Below, piece by piece: positions 24,705 through 33,649 of a stretch of DNA of 64,000 nt. A program made the position numbers and the translations under genes. Positions within the stretch are counted from its first letter, which is position 1, and every line of letters begins with the position of its first letter. The notes beneath the pieces are model-generated. The model did not search any database. It worked only from the letters and a program-made list of their open reading frames with translations, and was not told the origin of the DNA. Source of the stretch: Sinonovacula constricta (lineage: Eukaryota > Mollusca > Bivalvia > Cardiida > Solecurtidae); the NCBI GenBank assembly GCA_007844125.1, contig CM017561.1:64151256-64215255 (forward strand). Reading direction: 5' to 3'.

Positions 24705-26969
24705 CAACATCATATCTGCTTTAATATAAACCTCACTAGTAGTGAAATATGTCTTAACAATGATGTTAAACTCTAAACAAACAAAAAACAACAAGCAGCA
24801 TTTTTTACATCTACTTTTACAACATTGCAATGTGAAGTGTAAAAACTCCTCTCAGTGTTACCCAAACACCCATAGGAATTACAATAATGAATATAATTTA
24901 AAAAATATAATTTGTAAATTTAGACATCAAGTTAGTGTTTTCAGATGGCTAAGACAAGAATATTTATATAACTGTCTATATCAACTATATACTGTAAAGT
25001 GTAAAAATATGTAGTTATTTTTAATGTTACTTTTATATTTTTCACTTAAATACAGAAAAAATAATAAGTTAGAAGGATGGTAGGCCTTGTGGTTTCTATG
25101 GTTGCAAATAATTATTAAATTCAAAGATGTATGGAATGTTAAGAATGTACCCTTAAAGAGGTGTGCCTTTGCAATCAAATGAAATAGGAGAAGGCAGAAA
25201 TGCCTTTAAATGATTGTTTAAATGCAGTAGTAGATAATAAAGAAGTTGCACAAGTATTGTAGTAGTAGTAGTAGGTAGTGATAGGGCTGTCATGATGTGC
25301 TTGAAGAACACCACGATTTATTGCGACAATAATTATATTGTCATATTTGATTAAACTAGTATACGGAGCATTTTCACCAAATTATAATAAGCAGAATGAG
25401 TAACAAATGCCTGAGTATAATATGAAATAGCTTTATAATCTTTATAACAGTTAAACTCTGAAACAATAAAGTAATAGGACTAGAAGGTAGGAAAGTAAAA
25501 ACAATCAAACAGCAAATTACTGCAAAAGAAATCATGACAGTGTAGTGCAATGCACCAAGTCATGACGATTCTCGAATGTATCACATTTTTTCTATTAAAT
25601 TTGGAATTCTTTGTTGTCATTTAATTCATCCTATAAGGATTGTTAGGTGTATTTCCGATAGATGGTCATTGGACTTTGGCTTGGTTCCTCAATTCCATCT
25701 TCACATGAACAGGATGCTACAACTATATACACTTCTTTGGTCATTATATTTCTTTATTCAAAAAATTAACTTTTACTTGCAATCAACAATTTAGTGTAGT
25801 ACTTTCTAAAAGAAATAATCTTTCAATCCAAATACTATGTGGACATTATTTATCAACGATGTCACTTCTTTCTCATCACTTATCAAAGAAAACGTCAGCG
25901 CTTAGACATTTTTTACTCAAACTGATCGCTTTTTGTTTTCATTGCTTACATTTGAGAAACCCCTTAGGAAGTGCAAGGTTAGAGCTCTTAAAAACTGGCT
26001 TAGGCATCCCAGTTGGTCCCTTTTGCCGAATGACCGTTCCAAGGCTCATTACAATGTTTAATGACTCATCACAGATTTGTTCTTACTTTTAGATTTGGCA
26101 GGGATGTAAATACATTTGTCCTGTGCCTGTTCAAATTTTGGTATATGTTGCACTGCTCATAGGACTTTTGCCACATATTATGCTCATAGGACTTTAGTCA
26201 TATATACATTTTTCGAAAAATCAATCGGCTCAACCATACTGTATACAATTTGCAACGATCGTGTTGGAATACATCGCCGAACCAAAGGTAATGATACTGT
26301 TCCAAATGTTCTGAAACAAACGCTTATAACAATGTGACTACTTGCAGTAGATTTTAAGTCCAATAAGATTCAAGCTTTATACAACATTTGTTTTCTAAAT
26401 TACCAGAAATGAAAATGTCAAATCAAAAGTCAAAACCTAGTTTAAATCTTTTTTTCGAATGAAAACCGCAAAATGAAAATCGAGTACGCCGCATTTTAGA
26501 ATGTACTCCCCTATGTTTTTGACATCAAACTATATTTTCAGACAGTTTTCATTAATAAGAGCATCTTTGACTTTGGAATGCACAAAATGGCAGCAGCAAC
26601 CAAAGTTTACAAAATATCGTACAAAAACAGTATGTTCATTGTGTATTGCAGTACAGTATTGACTCTACCCAGTATTGCAACATACAGGTATACCACGAAA
26701 GCCATTGTGATAGATGCAATCATTATAATAGTAGTTGTAGTAGTAGTAGTATCAACAGCAGCAACAACCAGTTCTGTTGTGTCTACAGTTATTTCACTTG
26801 CCACATTTTCTTAACCTTTCATGATAATTCAACGAAGCATCGGGTCCATATATATTAAACATAACAAAAATATAATGAAATGGAATTAAAATTTAAATGA
26901 TATATATAAATTTATGTGAAAAGTGTGCCAATACAAATTTGTTATCATTGACAACAGCTGAATACCTAC
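24705..26969. other. Presumed SH3-gene intron 1, right part
   Basis: It includes a stretch (about 25560-26340) of higher GC with a 77-codon plus-strand open frame that matches nothing I know, then trinucleotide repeats. No confirmed gene. Confidence 0.45.
26720..26775. repeat. GTA/GCA trinucleotide-rich tract
   Basis: Imperfect GTAGTAGTA followed by CAACAGCAGCAACAAC. A smaller (GTA)n tract occurs at 25259-25273. Confidence 0.75.
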
Positions 26970-27155
26970 CTCCATGTATCTTGATGGCACATATCCGATA
27001 TTGTTTGATTTCAGGCACCGTGCACCCCACCAATCTGCCTCAGTTTTATCACTGTCATAAATTTGAAACTCATCACCTTTTTTAAACTCTAAAATATTCT
27101 GAGAGCCATCCACTATTGGGGGCTTAAAATCCGAAATAGCAACATATACCTCCAT
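26970..27155 (-). CDS. First coding exon of an SH3-domain protein
   Basis: This 62-codon exon encodes almost exactly one SH3 domain. Visible landmarks are the ALYDY-like strand (VYVAISDFKPP, residues 3-13), the acidic stretch before LEFKKGDEFQI (residues 22-32), the WW pair in ADWWGARC (residues 40-47) and the closing GYVPSRYME (residues 54-62), which supplies the usual P-S-x-x-Y binding residues. SH3 domains bind proline-rich peptides in signalling and cytoskeletal adaptors. The ATG at 27155 is the first ATG in this frame and sits in a fair context (GGT before, G after). The exon ends in a strong donor, GAG|GTAGGT, in phase 0. The rest of the gene lies at lower coordinates. I do not recognise the family: SLA-like adaptors, GRB2-like proteins and SPIN90 all have N-terminal SH3 domains, but none matches clearly. 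The start codon faces that of STIMATE, 811 bp away. Confidence 0.85.
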
Positions 27156-27966
27156 ACCTTTCGTGTTCACTTCATTAAAACATAGTTGAACAAACACGAG
27201 ACACTTTAAATACTGTCATTGAAGTAAACAAGTGTTGTTATTCAATCCACAGCTCACAACCTACTCACTGAATTTTGACAGCGGGACGGATTCGCTGAAG
27301 CACGATGGAGTTGTTTCCCTTGTAGAAATAAACATACAGCATACACTAAATATTTTCTTGGTTGCTACCATGAATAATGATATTTTCTGAAAGTTTATGG
27401 CAAATTTGAACTATTTTTTAAGACATATCACGACTACATTTGCGTCAGCATAAAATAGCTTAATTTATTATTCGAAGAAAAGTGTTCGATTTACTTGCTA
27501 TCATCCTATGTTGTAAAAGGTGTTTCCGTTTTTTAATTTTCTAAGATTTAGTGAAGTGTGATCAATTTGTACATTTTTGGCGATGAAAAAAACACTTCCT
27601 TGATCAATGAATCATGCTTATGACAATTTGGTGTGCAACAAACGCTTGTTCCAAGTTTATTGAATTTATTGTTATTTTTCTGACATAATGATATGTGTTG
27701 ACGTTTATATTTTCTTTTCATAATAACCTTCGATTTATTTAGTGTTAGTTCACCGGTGTGAACATAAATTATCCCACGCACATTTTGCCACTGACAGATG
27801 TGGCACATTTATTTTTTTCATTCTTCGACTCCTTGATGGTCAGCTATGACAACGTAGTGTCAGTTCACATCTAGCAGATACTCTCCTACTGTGAGAGCAA
27901 TTAGGAACTGTTTGGTTCTCCAAAATTTGTTTGAGGATTTTTTTAACAAAATCGGTACTGTAAATA
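27156..27966. promoter_or_regulatory. Divergent promoter region between the SH3 gene and STIMATE
   Basis: The two start codons face away from each other across 811 bp, so both promoters and both 5' UTRs must lie here unless there are upstream non-coding exons in the neighbouring gene. No SINE or tandem repeat was found in it, unlike most of the window. I see no clear TATA box. The function is inferred from gene arrangement. Confidence 0.5.
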
Positions 27967-28144
27967 ATGGATTCTCAGAAAGCTTCCAGTTTAGGAGAGA
28001 CTTCTCTGAAAGCCGTGCTGAATGACAGTCAAGCTTCCGACAATGCCCCCTACAGCGGTCACTGTGACTCTGGATATTTGATGAACACACTCGGTCTTTT
28101 TCTACAGTTTCTTCTGGCAGTCCTGGCATTTACATCACTAATTG
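27967..28144 (+). CDS. STIMATE: STIMATE exon 1
   Basis: It encodes residues 1-59 plus one base of codon 60: a polar N-terminus followed by the first membrane segment ([20 protein letters not shown]). The donor is ATTG|GTATGG. An in-frame TAA precedes the ATG with one codon between. Confidence 0.93.
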
Positions 28145-29344
28145 GTATGGTTATTATCTATTGGCCTGCTGCTGCATTTGTGAATAACTCACATTCACTG
28201 ATCATGTTTTATTAACAATTAATTATATTTGTCAAGACTAGAAAGCAAATATTGTAGATATAGATCAGTCAAGGAGCCAGATCTTTGTTTACACTATTTG
28301 CCTAGGCTTGGTCAATACAGGCTTAGTAAGTTGAATAAGAGGCTGTTGTGAGCTGAGCTTTCATTCCTGTTTATTTGTTTGATCACAAAACTTGCACAGT
28401 TTAGTTGAGTAAAAGCTATGATACCTTGTTGAGGAGGGAGCATCTGTGGCTGAGCAGTTAGAGTCACTTGTAATGCCTCATGCCCTTCACGGTGTAAATT
28501 TGACTCCCAGCTAGGCAAGAACTTTCATTTGTCGAGGTTCTCCAATTAACCTGCAATGTGCCTGTGGTTCTACCTATGCATTAGTCTGGGGTCTTCCTCC
28601 ACCAATCATAAGCAAACAAAACCTTTATATAGGGTCAAGGGTGATATTGGTGTGCGTAAGGGTCATGTATACATCATTTTATCTGAATATGATTTGAGTG
28701 AAATATTTCAAAAAAGTCATCTATAAAAAAGAAAGATAATAAGTGCTTTTAACTATTTATTAATGTTTTTGTGGTATTATCTTTTTGTTATAAACATTTG
28801 TTAAGATGCCAAGTAAACTTTTTCTTTTACAGTGAAGCGTTTCTGTGAGCCAAAATATGAACGCCGGCCATGGAAAATCTGGTAAGTAATGGTAACTGAA
28901 AGTAACTGTTGTTGTACTGTTAATATTACATTTTCAATTAAACCTGTTTAATATCAGTAAAAAATGTTTTAGTAACTTTTATAACTCATTTACAGGCTAT
29001 CATCAGCATAGGTGTTGAGTTTTAATAATGTTTTATGAGATCATCACTATAAGCTCTATACATGCATTCAGGTGTATGCATGTTAAACTCATTTCAGACA
29101 TTTTCTTTATTATCAAGTAATTGGTATTATATATTCATTCTTCATGCTGTTTTTGTAATTGATTTATTTCTGTTGGTAGGTTCTACGATACCTCCAAACA
29201 AGCCTTTGGTGCTGCAGTAATCCACTTTGCCAATGTGTTTCTTGCTGAGATGTTCCAGGGAGACCCCTGTACTTGGTATACTTCCTGAAATGCGCTAACT
29301 AGAAACTGATTATGATGATAATGACCGTGATGATGTTGATGATT

Positions 29345-29376
<32 letters not shown>

Positions 29377-32300
29377 AAATTTGGTAGTGGTGGTGGTTGT
29401 GATCATGGTAATGATGTCAACAAATGATGTAAAATATAACATTTTTCCAAAAACAGTGTTATCAAGGTCCAGAGAAATTTGTCAGTTTATATGCAACAAA
29501 AAAAAAAAATTGAAAGAAATTGACACACTGGTAGACATAACCTTTAAATGATTATGTAAAATTATATTAAAAACAATAGTTTTTACTGATTTTTTATGTT
29601 CTAGTAACATACTGGTGGTGAAAATAATTGTAAACCATATTTTGCCTGCAGGTATGTTGTCAGTTTCATCTTGGATTCTACAATAGGACTGTTTGTGATA
29701 TACATTGGATTGAAGGTATCCCAAATCATTGTTAGGCGTGAGAAAATGGAGTCACTCTATTTTGGAGAATATGGTAGGTTTATGTAACACACTGACAAGA
29801 AGATAAATAATTACAAATATTGTCAAATATGCAACAAGTATTTATTTTCTTCTTATAATAAAATTGCTCTTATAACTCTGTAACCCATGATGTGTTCAAA
29901 GTCAATTGATTAGATATTAATTATAGAAATTTCTTCACCAGCAATACATGGGGATGAATCCCAAAGAAATGCAAATTTATGAACTAGCATGGAAATCTAT
30001 AAAAATCTCCATCTATCTATAATGGCAGAAACATTAAAATATAAGAATATGATTCTGTGTATATCAACAACACAGTCACTCACTGCTGTGAGTTTTGGAG
30101 CTACTCTGGTCTAGAATATTTTTGGTGTAAAAGCTTTTTTGGCAAGCTTGCAATATGTCATTGAGTGCTACTGTCTATACACAGGGCCTTCATTTCAGAT
30201 TATTAGCATTAGTCTTTGATCGGACATAATTGACTGCCCAAGCATGCGCTTTTTCTTGCTGCTTCTAGCTTGTTCTGTGGGTCTTAACCCCTTTATCTAT
30301 AATACATGTAAATGATACTGAAAATTTACCTTATTTTGTTGATTTTCTTCAAATCAGTTAAAGATATTTTTATACATATATCTTTTAACATTTGATAACA
30401 GATCCTTTGCTAAACCAGTTTACAAATAAACTTTGTGTATGTTTTTCATAGACATAAAATGGCATATGCATGATTGAAAGGGGTAAGTGTTTCTGCTAGG
30501 GTATTGTGTCAGTTTCCGCTAGATTTCTCTATACAAACCAAACTGTTTATTCCAAACCCATACATTCTATACTGTGTTTGTTTCACTGATTATAGGGAGT
30601 AATGTCTTGGTGAATTGTTGTGCCAACTATATCCTGGTGATGATCATTGGGGTTATATGATACATTTAGCCTAATCTTAGAGTACCTTACAACATGTATA
30701 TTGTGTGTGTATCATTTCTTACAGGAAGCCCACCTAAATGTAATGCCTGGGTAGGTCAGTGTGCCCTCTATATCCTGGTGATGATCATTGAGAAGATTCT
30801 TATGACAGGCCTTATACAGTTTGACTTCTGGAAGGAGGTCAGTGTCCATGTAGTGGTTGATGATAATTTTTTATCTGATGTGGCCTCTTTCATTTTAAAA
30901 AAGATATTGTGAAGTTCATGCATTATTAAAAAAAATGAAGTTAAGTTTTTTGAAAGTTAGACTGAAGAAAAACTTTGTAGACCACAAGTTGTGATACCTT
31001 TGATGATGGTATCTTCTGTAAACATGTTGATCTACTTTACGCATATAGATTTATCACAAGTTTGTAATAAATTGGAACTAATAAATTGTTGTATGACAGC
31101 TGTCTATTTACAATTAAGGGTTGATTTGATTGTCAGTCAAAAAAATGAATAGCTTAGCAAGGAATTTATCTAAGTAGTATGTTTAAGTGTTAATGTGTTA
31201 ATGCATTGATTATGTAATTATTTTCATAAATGCTCAGTTATCATGATTTTAAAACAATTTACCAAGATAAGTCTTAACATGCCAAGAACAATTTAATCAG
31301 GCTTAGGCAAATAGTCTAGATCCAGTTCAGGGCTCCCATGTTGTTGTGGTTGTCACCAACTCTGACTGCTTAGCCTCTTACCTGGTGGGTTCAAGTTCCG
31401 TTCAGGCTGAAGGACCCCATGTGGGAAGGTCTTCCAATTGACCTGCACTGTGTCGGTGGTTCTACCCAGACATTTGGGGTCTTCCTCAACCGAAATATCT
31501 GGAAGTCGCTGTAATGGTCATAAATGGTTGCTGTGATGTATTTAAAAACAAAAACAAGGTCCAGATCAGACAGCTCTGGCTGAAAAAACATTTGAGGAGG
31601 ACTGGAGCTATTTGTTTCCAGGTTTCTTTCAATACACATAATTAATCATTATATATTATTATATATTTATTATTATATTTATTGTTATATATTAAGTCAT
31701 AAGAAAATAACTAAGTAACAAGTAGTCCATAGGTAATTATCCTATTTCTAGGTGCGGACCTTTATCATGTCTCCAGTGAAGGACCCCAATGTAGAACTGG
31801 TCATTGTGATGTTTGTGGTGCCATTGGTTGTTAATGTGAGTATTCAGTCCATGGGATTAAAAGATATTACACCACATCAAGGTTTTTTTCTGATTTATTC
31901 TCAAAACCTACCTATACCTAAATGTAATATAATATATTGTTTTCAAAGGAATTTTGATTAATGGAATAAATTAATTCTTTGTGCACAATATCACTACAAG
32001 TATGGAATTCTAAGTAAGTTAAATAAGAGTTCAAATACTGCAAAAAATATTTAAATGTATTTTCTTTTTTTGTAATAATGTTGTTATGAGTCTATGTCTG
32101 TTGTTTTATTTCAAAATTTGATTTTATTTCTCAATTTGAATATTGAAGCTCTGAATCTGTACCATGTATGTTAATCAAAATTAAAAGTCTGTTTAGTGCC
32201 ATATTTATCATTTTGTTCAATTTATTGAATTTTCATATATCTTCCTATAGGCATTCATATTCTGGGTTGTGGACAATTTTTTGAAGCGCCGATCTTCAAA

Positions 32301-32484
32301 CTCGAAGACGATCTACGTAAGTGACAATGATCATTCTGTGAAGTATAATCGTTCAGATGACACAGCACGCCTGTATAGACGCATTGAGCGGGCTGAGGAC
32401 GCTGATTCGGACATTATTCTAACCGATGACGACGTAGATATGAGGTATCGGAATAGCGAAAGTCGAGAACGTCTAGTCACTTAA
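27967..32484 (+). CDS. STIMATE: STIMATE (TMEM110) orthologue, complete, seven coding exons
   Basis: Joining 27967-28144, 28833-28881, 29180-29275, 29652-29773, 30725-30837, 31752-31835 and 32251-32484 gives 876 nt, 291 residues plus stop, close to the 294 of human STIMATE. All introns are GT-AG and all phases agree. Diagnostic matches to the vertebrate protein as I know it include [16 protein letters not shown] (61-76), the DTSKQA and IHFANV blocks (79-95), WVGQCALYI (157-165) and [12 protein letters not shown] (216-227). Hydrophobic segments lie near residues 40-59, 84-100, 109-128, 158-180 and 197-222, followed by a charged cytosolic tail. STIMATE is an ER multi-pass protein that promotes STIM1 activation at ER-plasma membrane junctions and so store-operated calcium entry; that role is known from vertebrates. 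An in-frame TAA two codons upstream fixes the start. No disabling change is seen. Confidence 0.95.
28243..28315. repeat. Foldback element copy in STIMATE intron 1
   Basis: AGCAAATATTGTAGATATAG and TTACACTATTTGCCTAGGCT arms. Confidence 0.7.
28433..28620 (+). mobile_element. SINE-A copy in STIMATE intron 1
   Basis: GGGAGCATCTGTGGCTGAGC (A box), AAATTTGACTCCCAGC (B box), ATTAACCTGCAATGTG and GGGGTCTTCCTCCACC. Confidence 0.8.
28833..28881 (+). CDS. STIMATE: STIMATE exon 2
   Basis: A 49-nt exon between TTTTACAG and GTAAGT encodes the conserved basic loop [16 protein letters not shown]. The last Trp codon is split across the intron. Confidence 0.93.
29180..29275 (+). CDS. STIMATE: STIMATE exon 3
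   Basis: It encodes [19 protein letters not shown] and following residues up to DPCTW, the second membrane segment. The donor is TTG|GTATAC. A GAT-rich microsatellite lies just inside the next intron. Confidence 0.93.
29310..29405. repeat. GAT-rich microsatellite in STIMATE intron 3
   Basis: Runs of GATGAT with scattered GTG, TTG and GGT variants just inside the intron. Confidence 0.9.
29652..29773 (+). CDS. STIMATE: STIMATE exon 4
   Basis: It encodes residues 109-148, the third membrane segment ([19 protein letters not shown]) and a basic loop ending ESLYFGEY. The acceptor is TGCCTGCAG and the donor is ATG|GTAGGT. Confidence 0.93.
30725..30837 (+). CDS. STIMATE: STIMATE exon 5
   Basis: It encodes [19 protein letters not shown] and the rest of the fourth membrane segment to DFWKE (residues 149-186). 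The acceptor is TTTCTTACAG and the donor is GAG|GTCAGT. About 115 bp upstream, from 30600, a diverged partial copy of the start of this exon (GTTGTGCCAACTATATCCTGGTG-like bases) precedes the real acceptor. Confidence 0.92.
31305..31625. repeat. Foldback element split by a SINE-A
   Basis: The left arm AGGCAAATAGTCTAGATCC (31305) and the rest of the element (CCAGATCAGACAGCTCTGGC to GGAGCTATTTGTTT, 31560-31625) flank the SINE at 31331-31559. Confidence 0.75.
31331..31559 (+). mobile_element. SINE-A copy inserted in a foldback element (STIMATE intron 5)
   Basis: Head GGTTGTCACCAACTCTGACT, B box GGGTTCAAGTTCCG, central GGGAAGGTCTTCCAATTGAC and the second tail type (GCTGTAATGGTCATAAATGG). It is flanked by a target duplication TCCAG(T/A)TCAG at 31321 and 31560. 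Confidence 0.85.
31752..31835 (+). CDS. STIMATE: STIMATE exon 6
   Basis: It encodes 28 codons, [20 protein letters not shown] then FVVPLVVN, leading into the fifth membrane segment. Both boundaries are phase 0 (TTCTAG acceptor, AAT|GTGAGT donor). Confidence 0.93.
32251..32484 (+). CDS. STIMATE: STIMATE exon 7 (terminal)
   Basis: It encodes residues 215-291 and the stop. [12 protein letters not shown] closes the last membrane segment; the rest is a hydrophilic tail with basic and then acidic parts ([14 protein letters not shown]), ending RERLVT. Confidence 0.94.
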   Translation, partial: AFIFWVVDNFLKRRSSNSKTIYVSDNDHSVKYNRSDDTARLYRRIERAEDADSDIILTDDDVDMRYRNSESRERLVT

Positions 32485-32747
32485 CAACATAGTATCTGTT
32501 GATTGTTGACTGTTACTTTAAACCACCTTGTTGTATGTTACTACCATTTAGATTATTTTCTTGTTGAAAGATATGTAAGCAATCGAATTTCAATGGAATC
32601 TTTCTATGTGTTTTTATGGTAGATTGTGGTAGTTTATCCTGCTGTATTCTTGCGCAAAATGGAAACACTGTATTGCTGATTCCCCTTTATGATTCTTATT
32701 GCTAATACATGGTATGGTTCTCTGTTTAAAGATACTAACAAATAACT

Positions 32748-32965
32748 GGGTGCCCATGGGGTAATGCTAGAGTCGCTGACTTGTAATCACTCTGCTTAGC
32801 CTTCCACAGCGTGGGTTCGTATCACATTCGAGGCAAAGGACTTAAGAAGAAAGGTCTTCCAGCTAATCTTCCTGTGGGCTAGACTTTAGTCAAGGATCTT
32901 CCTCTGCTAAAACGGATGGATATTGCTATAACAATCATAATTGGTCACTGCGCTATATTTAAAAA
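32748..32965 (+). mobile_element. SINE-A copy in the STIMATE 3' flank
   Basis: GGTGCCCATGGGGTAATGCT (head), GTGGGTTCGTATCACATTCG (B box), AAAGGTCTTCCAGCTAATCT and the second tail type (TATTGCTATAACAATCATAA). A further SINE-A-like fragment (GGTCTCCAAGCTGACATGTG) follows at about 33025-33090. Confidence 0.8.
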
Positions 32966-33187
32966 AATAAGACCAAACTAATAAATATCTATGCCTCCTT
33001 GGCCCGTACCATGTAAAATTTTGAGTTGGGACTAAAACTTCCATTAGATAGGTCTCCAAGCTGACATGTGGTGCACAGGTGCTTCTATCACAACCTTTCT
33101 TTTTGTTTATCAATGATAGCTGAATGCTGTTGTAGTGACCTTTACTGTGTTGCTGTGAAATATTAAAAGAATCAAATGAAGATCAAC

Positions 33188-33193
33188 AATAAA
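33188..33193 (+). terminator. Candidate polyadenylation signal for STIMATE
   Basis: AATAAA lies about 700 nt after the STIMATE stop, just beyond a SINE in the presumed 3' UTR. Further AATAAA motifs occur downstream in this AT-rich region, so the real 3' end is uncertain. Confidence 0.3.
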
Positions 33194-33421
33194 GTGTTAT
33201 GCTATGAATTTTGGGTTTTATGACCACACCATAACAGATTTACTCCCTTAATCTGGAGTATATGCTTCTACTAGATTTATTTAATAGATGAGGGCCATTA
33301 TTCACCAACCTTTCTCAAGTCCAAGTCATGACTTGATTTCACTTCACCACCTCCACATCAACAAACTTAGACGTTCTATATTGTAAAGTTACATTCTTAC
33401 CATAAAAAACAGTATTTCAAG

Positions 33422-33645
33422 CTTTGTTTGTTTGCTGGGTTTATCTTCCCACCACTCATCTTCAGTTTGGAAACCATTTCAGATGAAGCATGTATAGTGA
33501 TGTCCTTTCTGTGTATAGCATGCAGTGAATACCTGGTGTGGTAATTCACGCTGCTACAATATCCTCACATCAGCCAGACCATTTGTGGAATAACCCACCT
33601 TTTGATTGAACATTATCAAAGGAATTTCACTACTGACATTTTTAA
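33422..33645 (-). mobile_element. SINE-B copy, decayed
   Basis: GTTTGTTTGCTGGGTTTATC, AGCATGCAGTGAATACCTGG, CCATTTGTGGAATAACCC and CATTATCAAAGGAATTTCAC. Confidence 0.75.
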
Positions 33646-33649
33646 TGCA

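Noticed and set aside
25859..26092. Possible sideroflexin-like fragment on the plus strand
   Set aside because: The resemblance is limited to a hydrophobic stretch with PVQ; no diagnostic motif is present and stops interrupt it.
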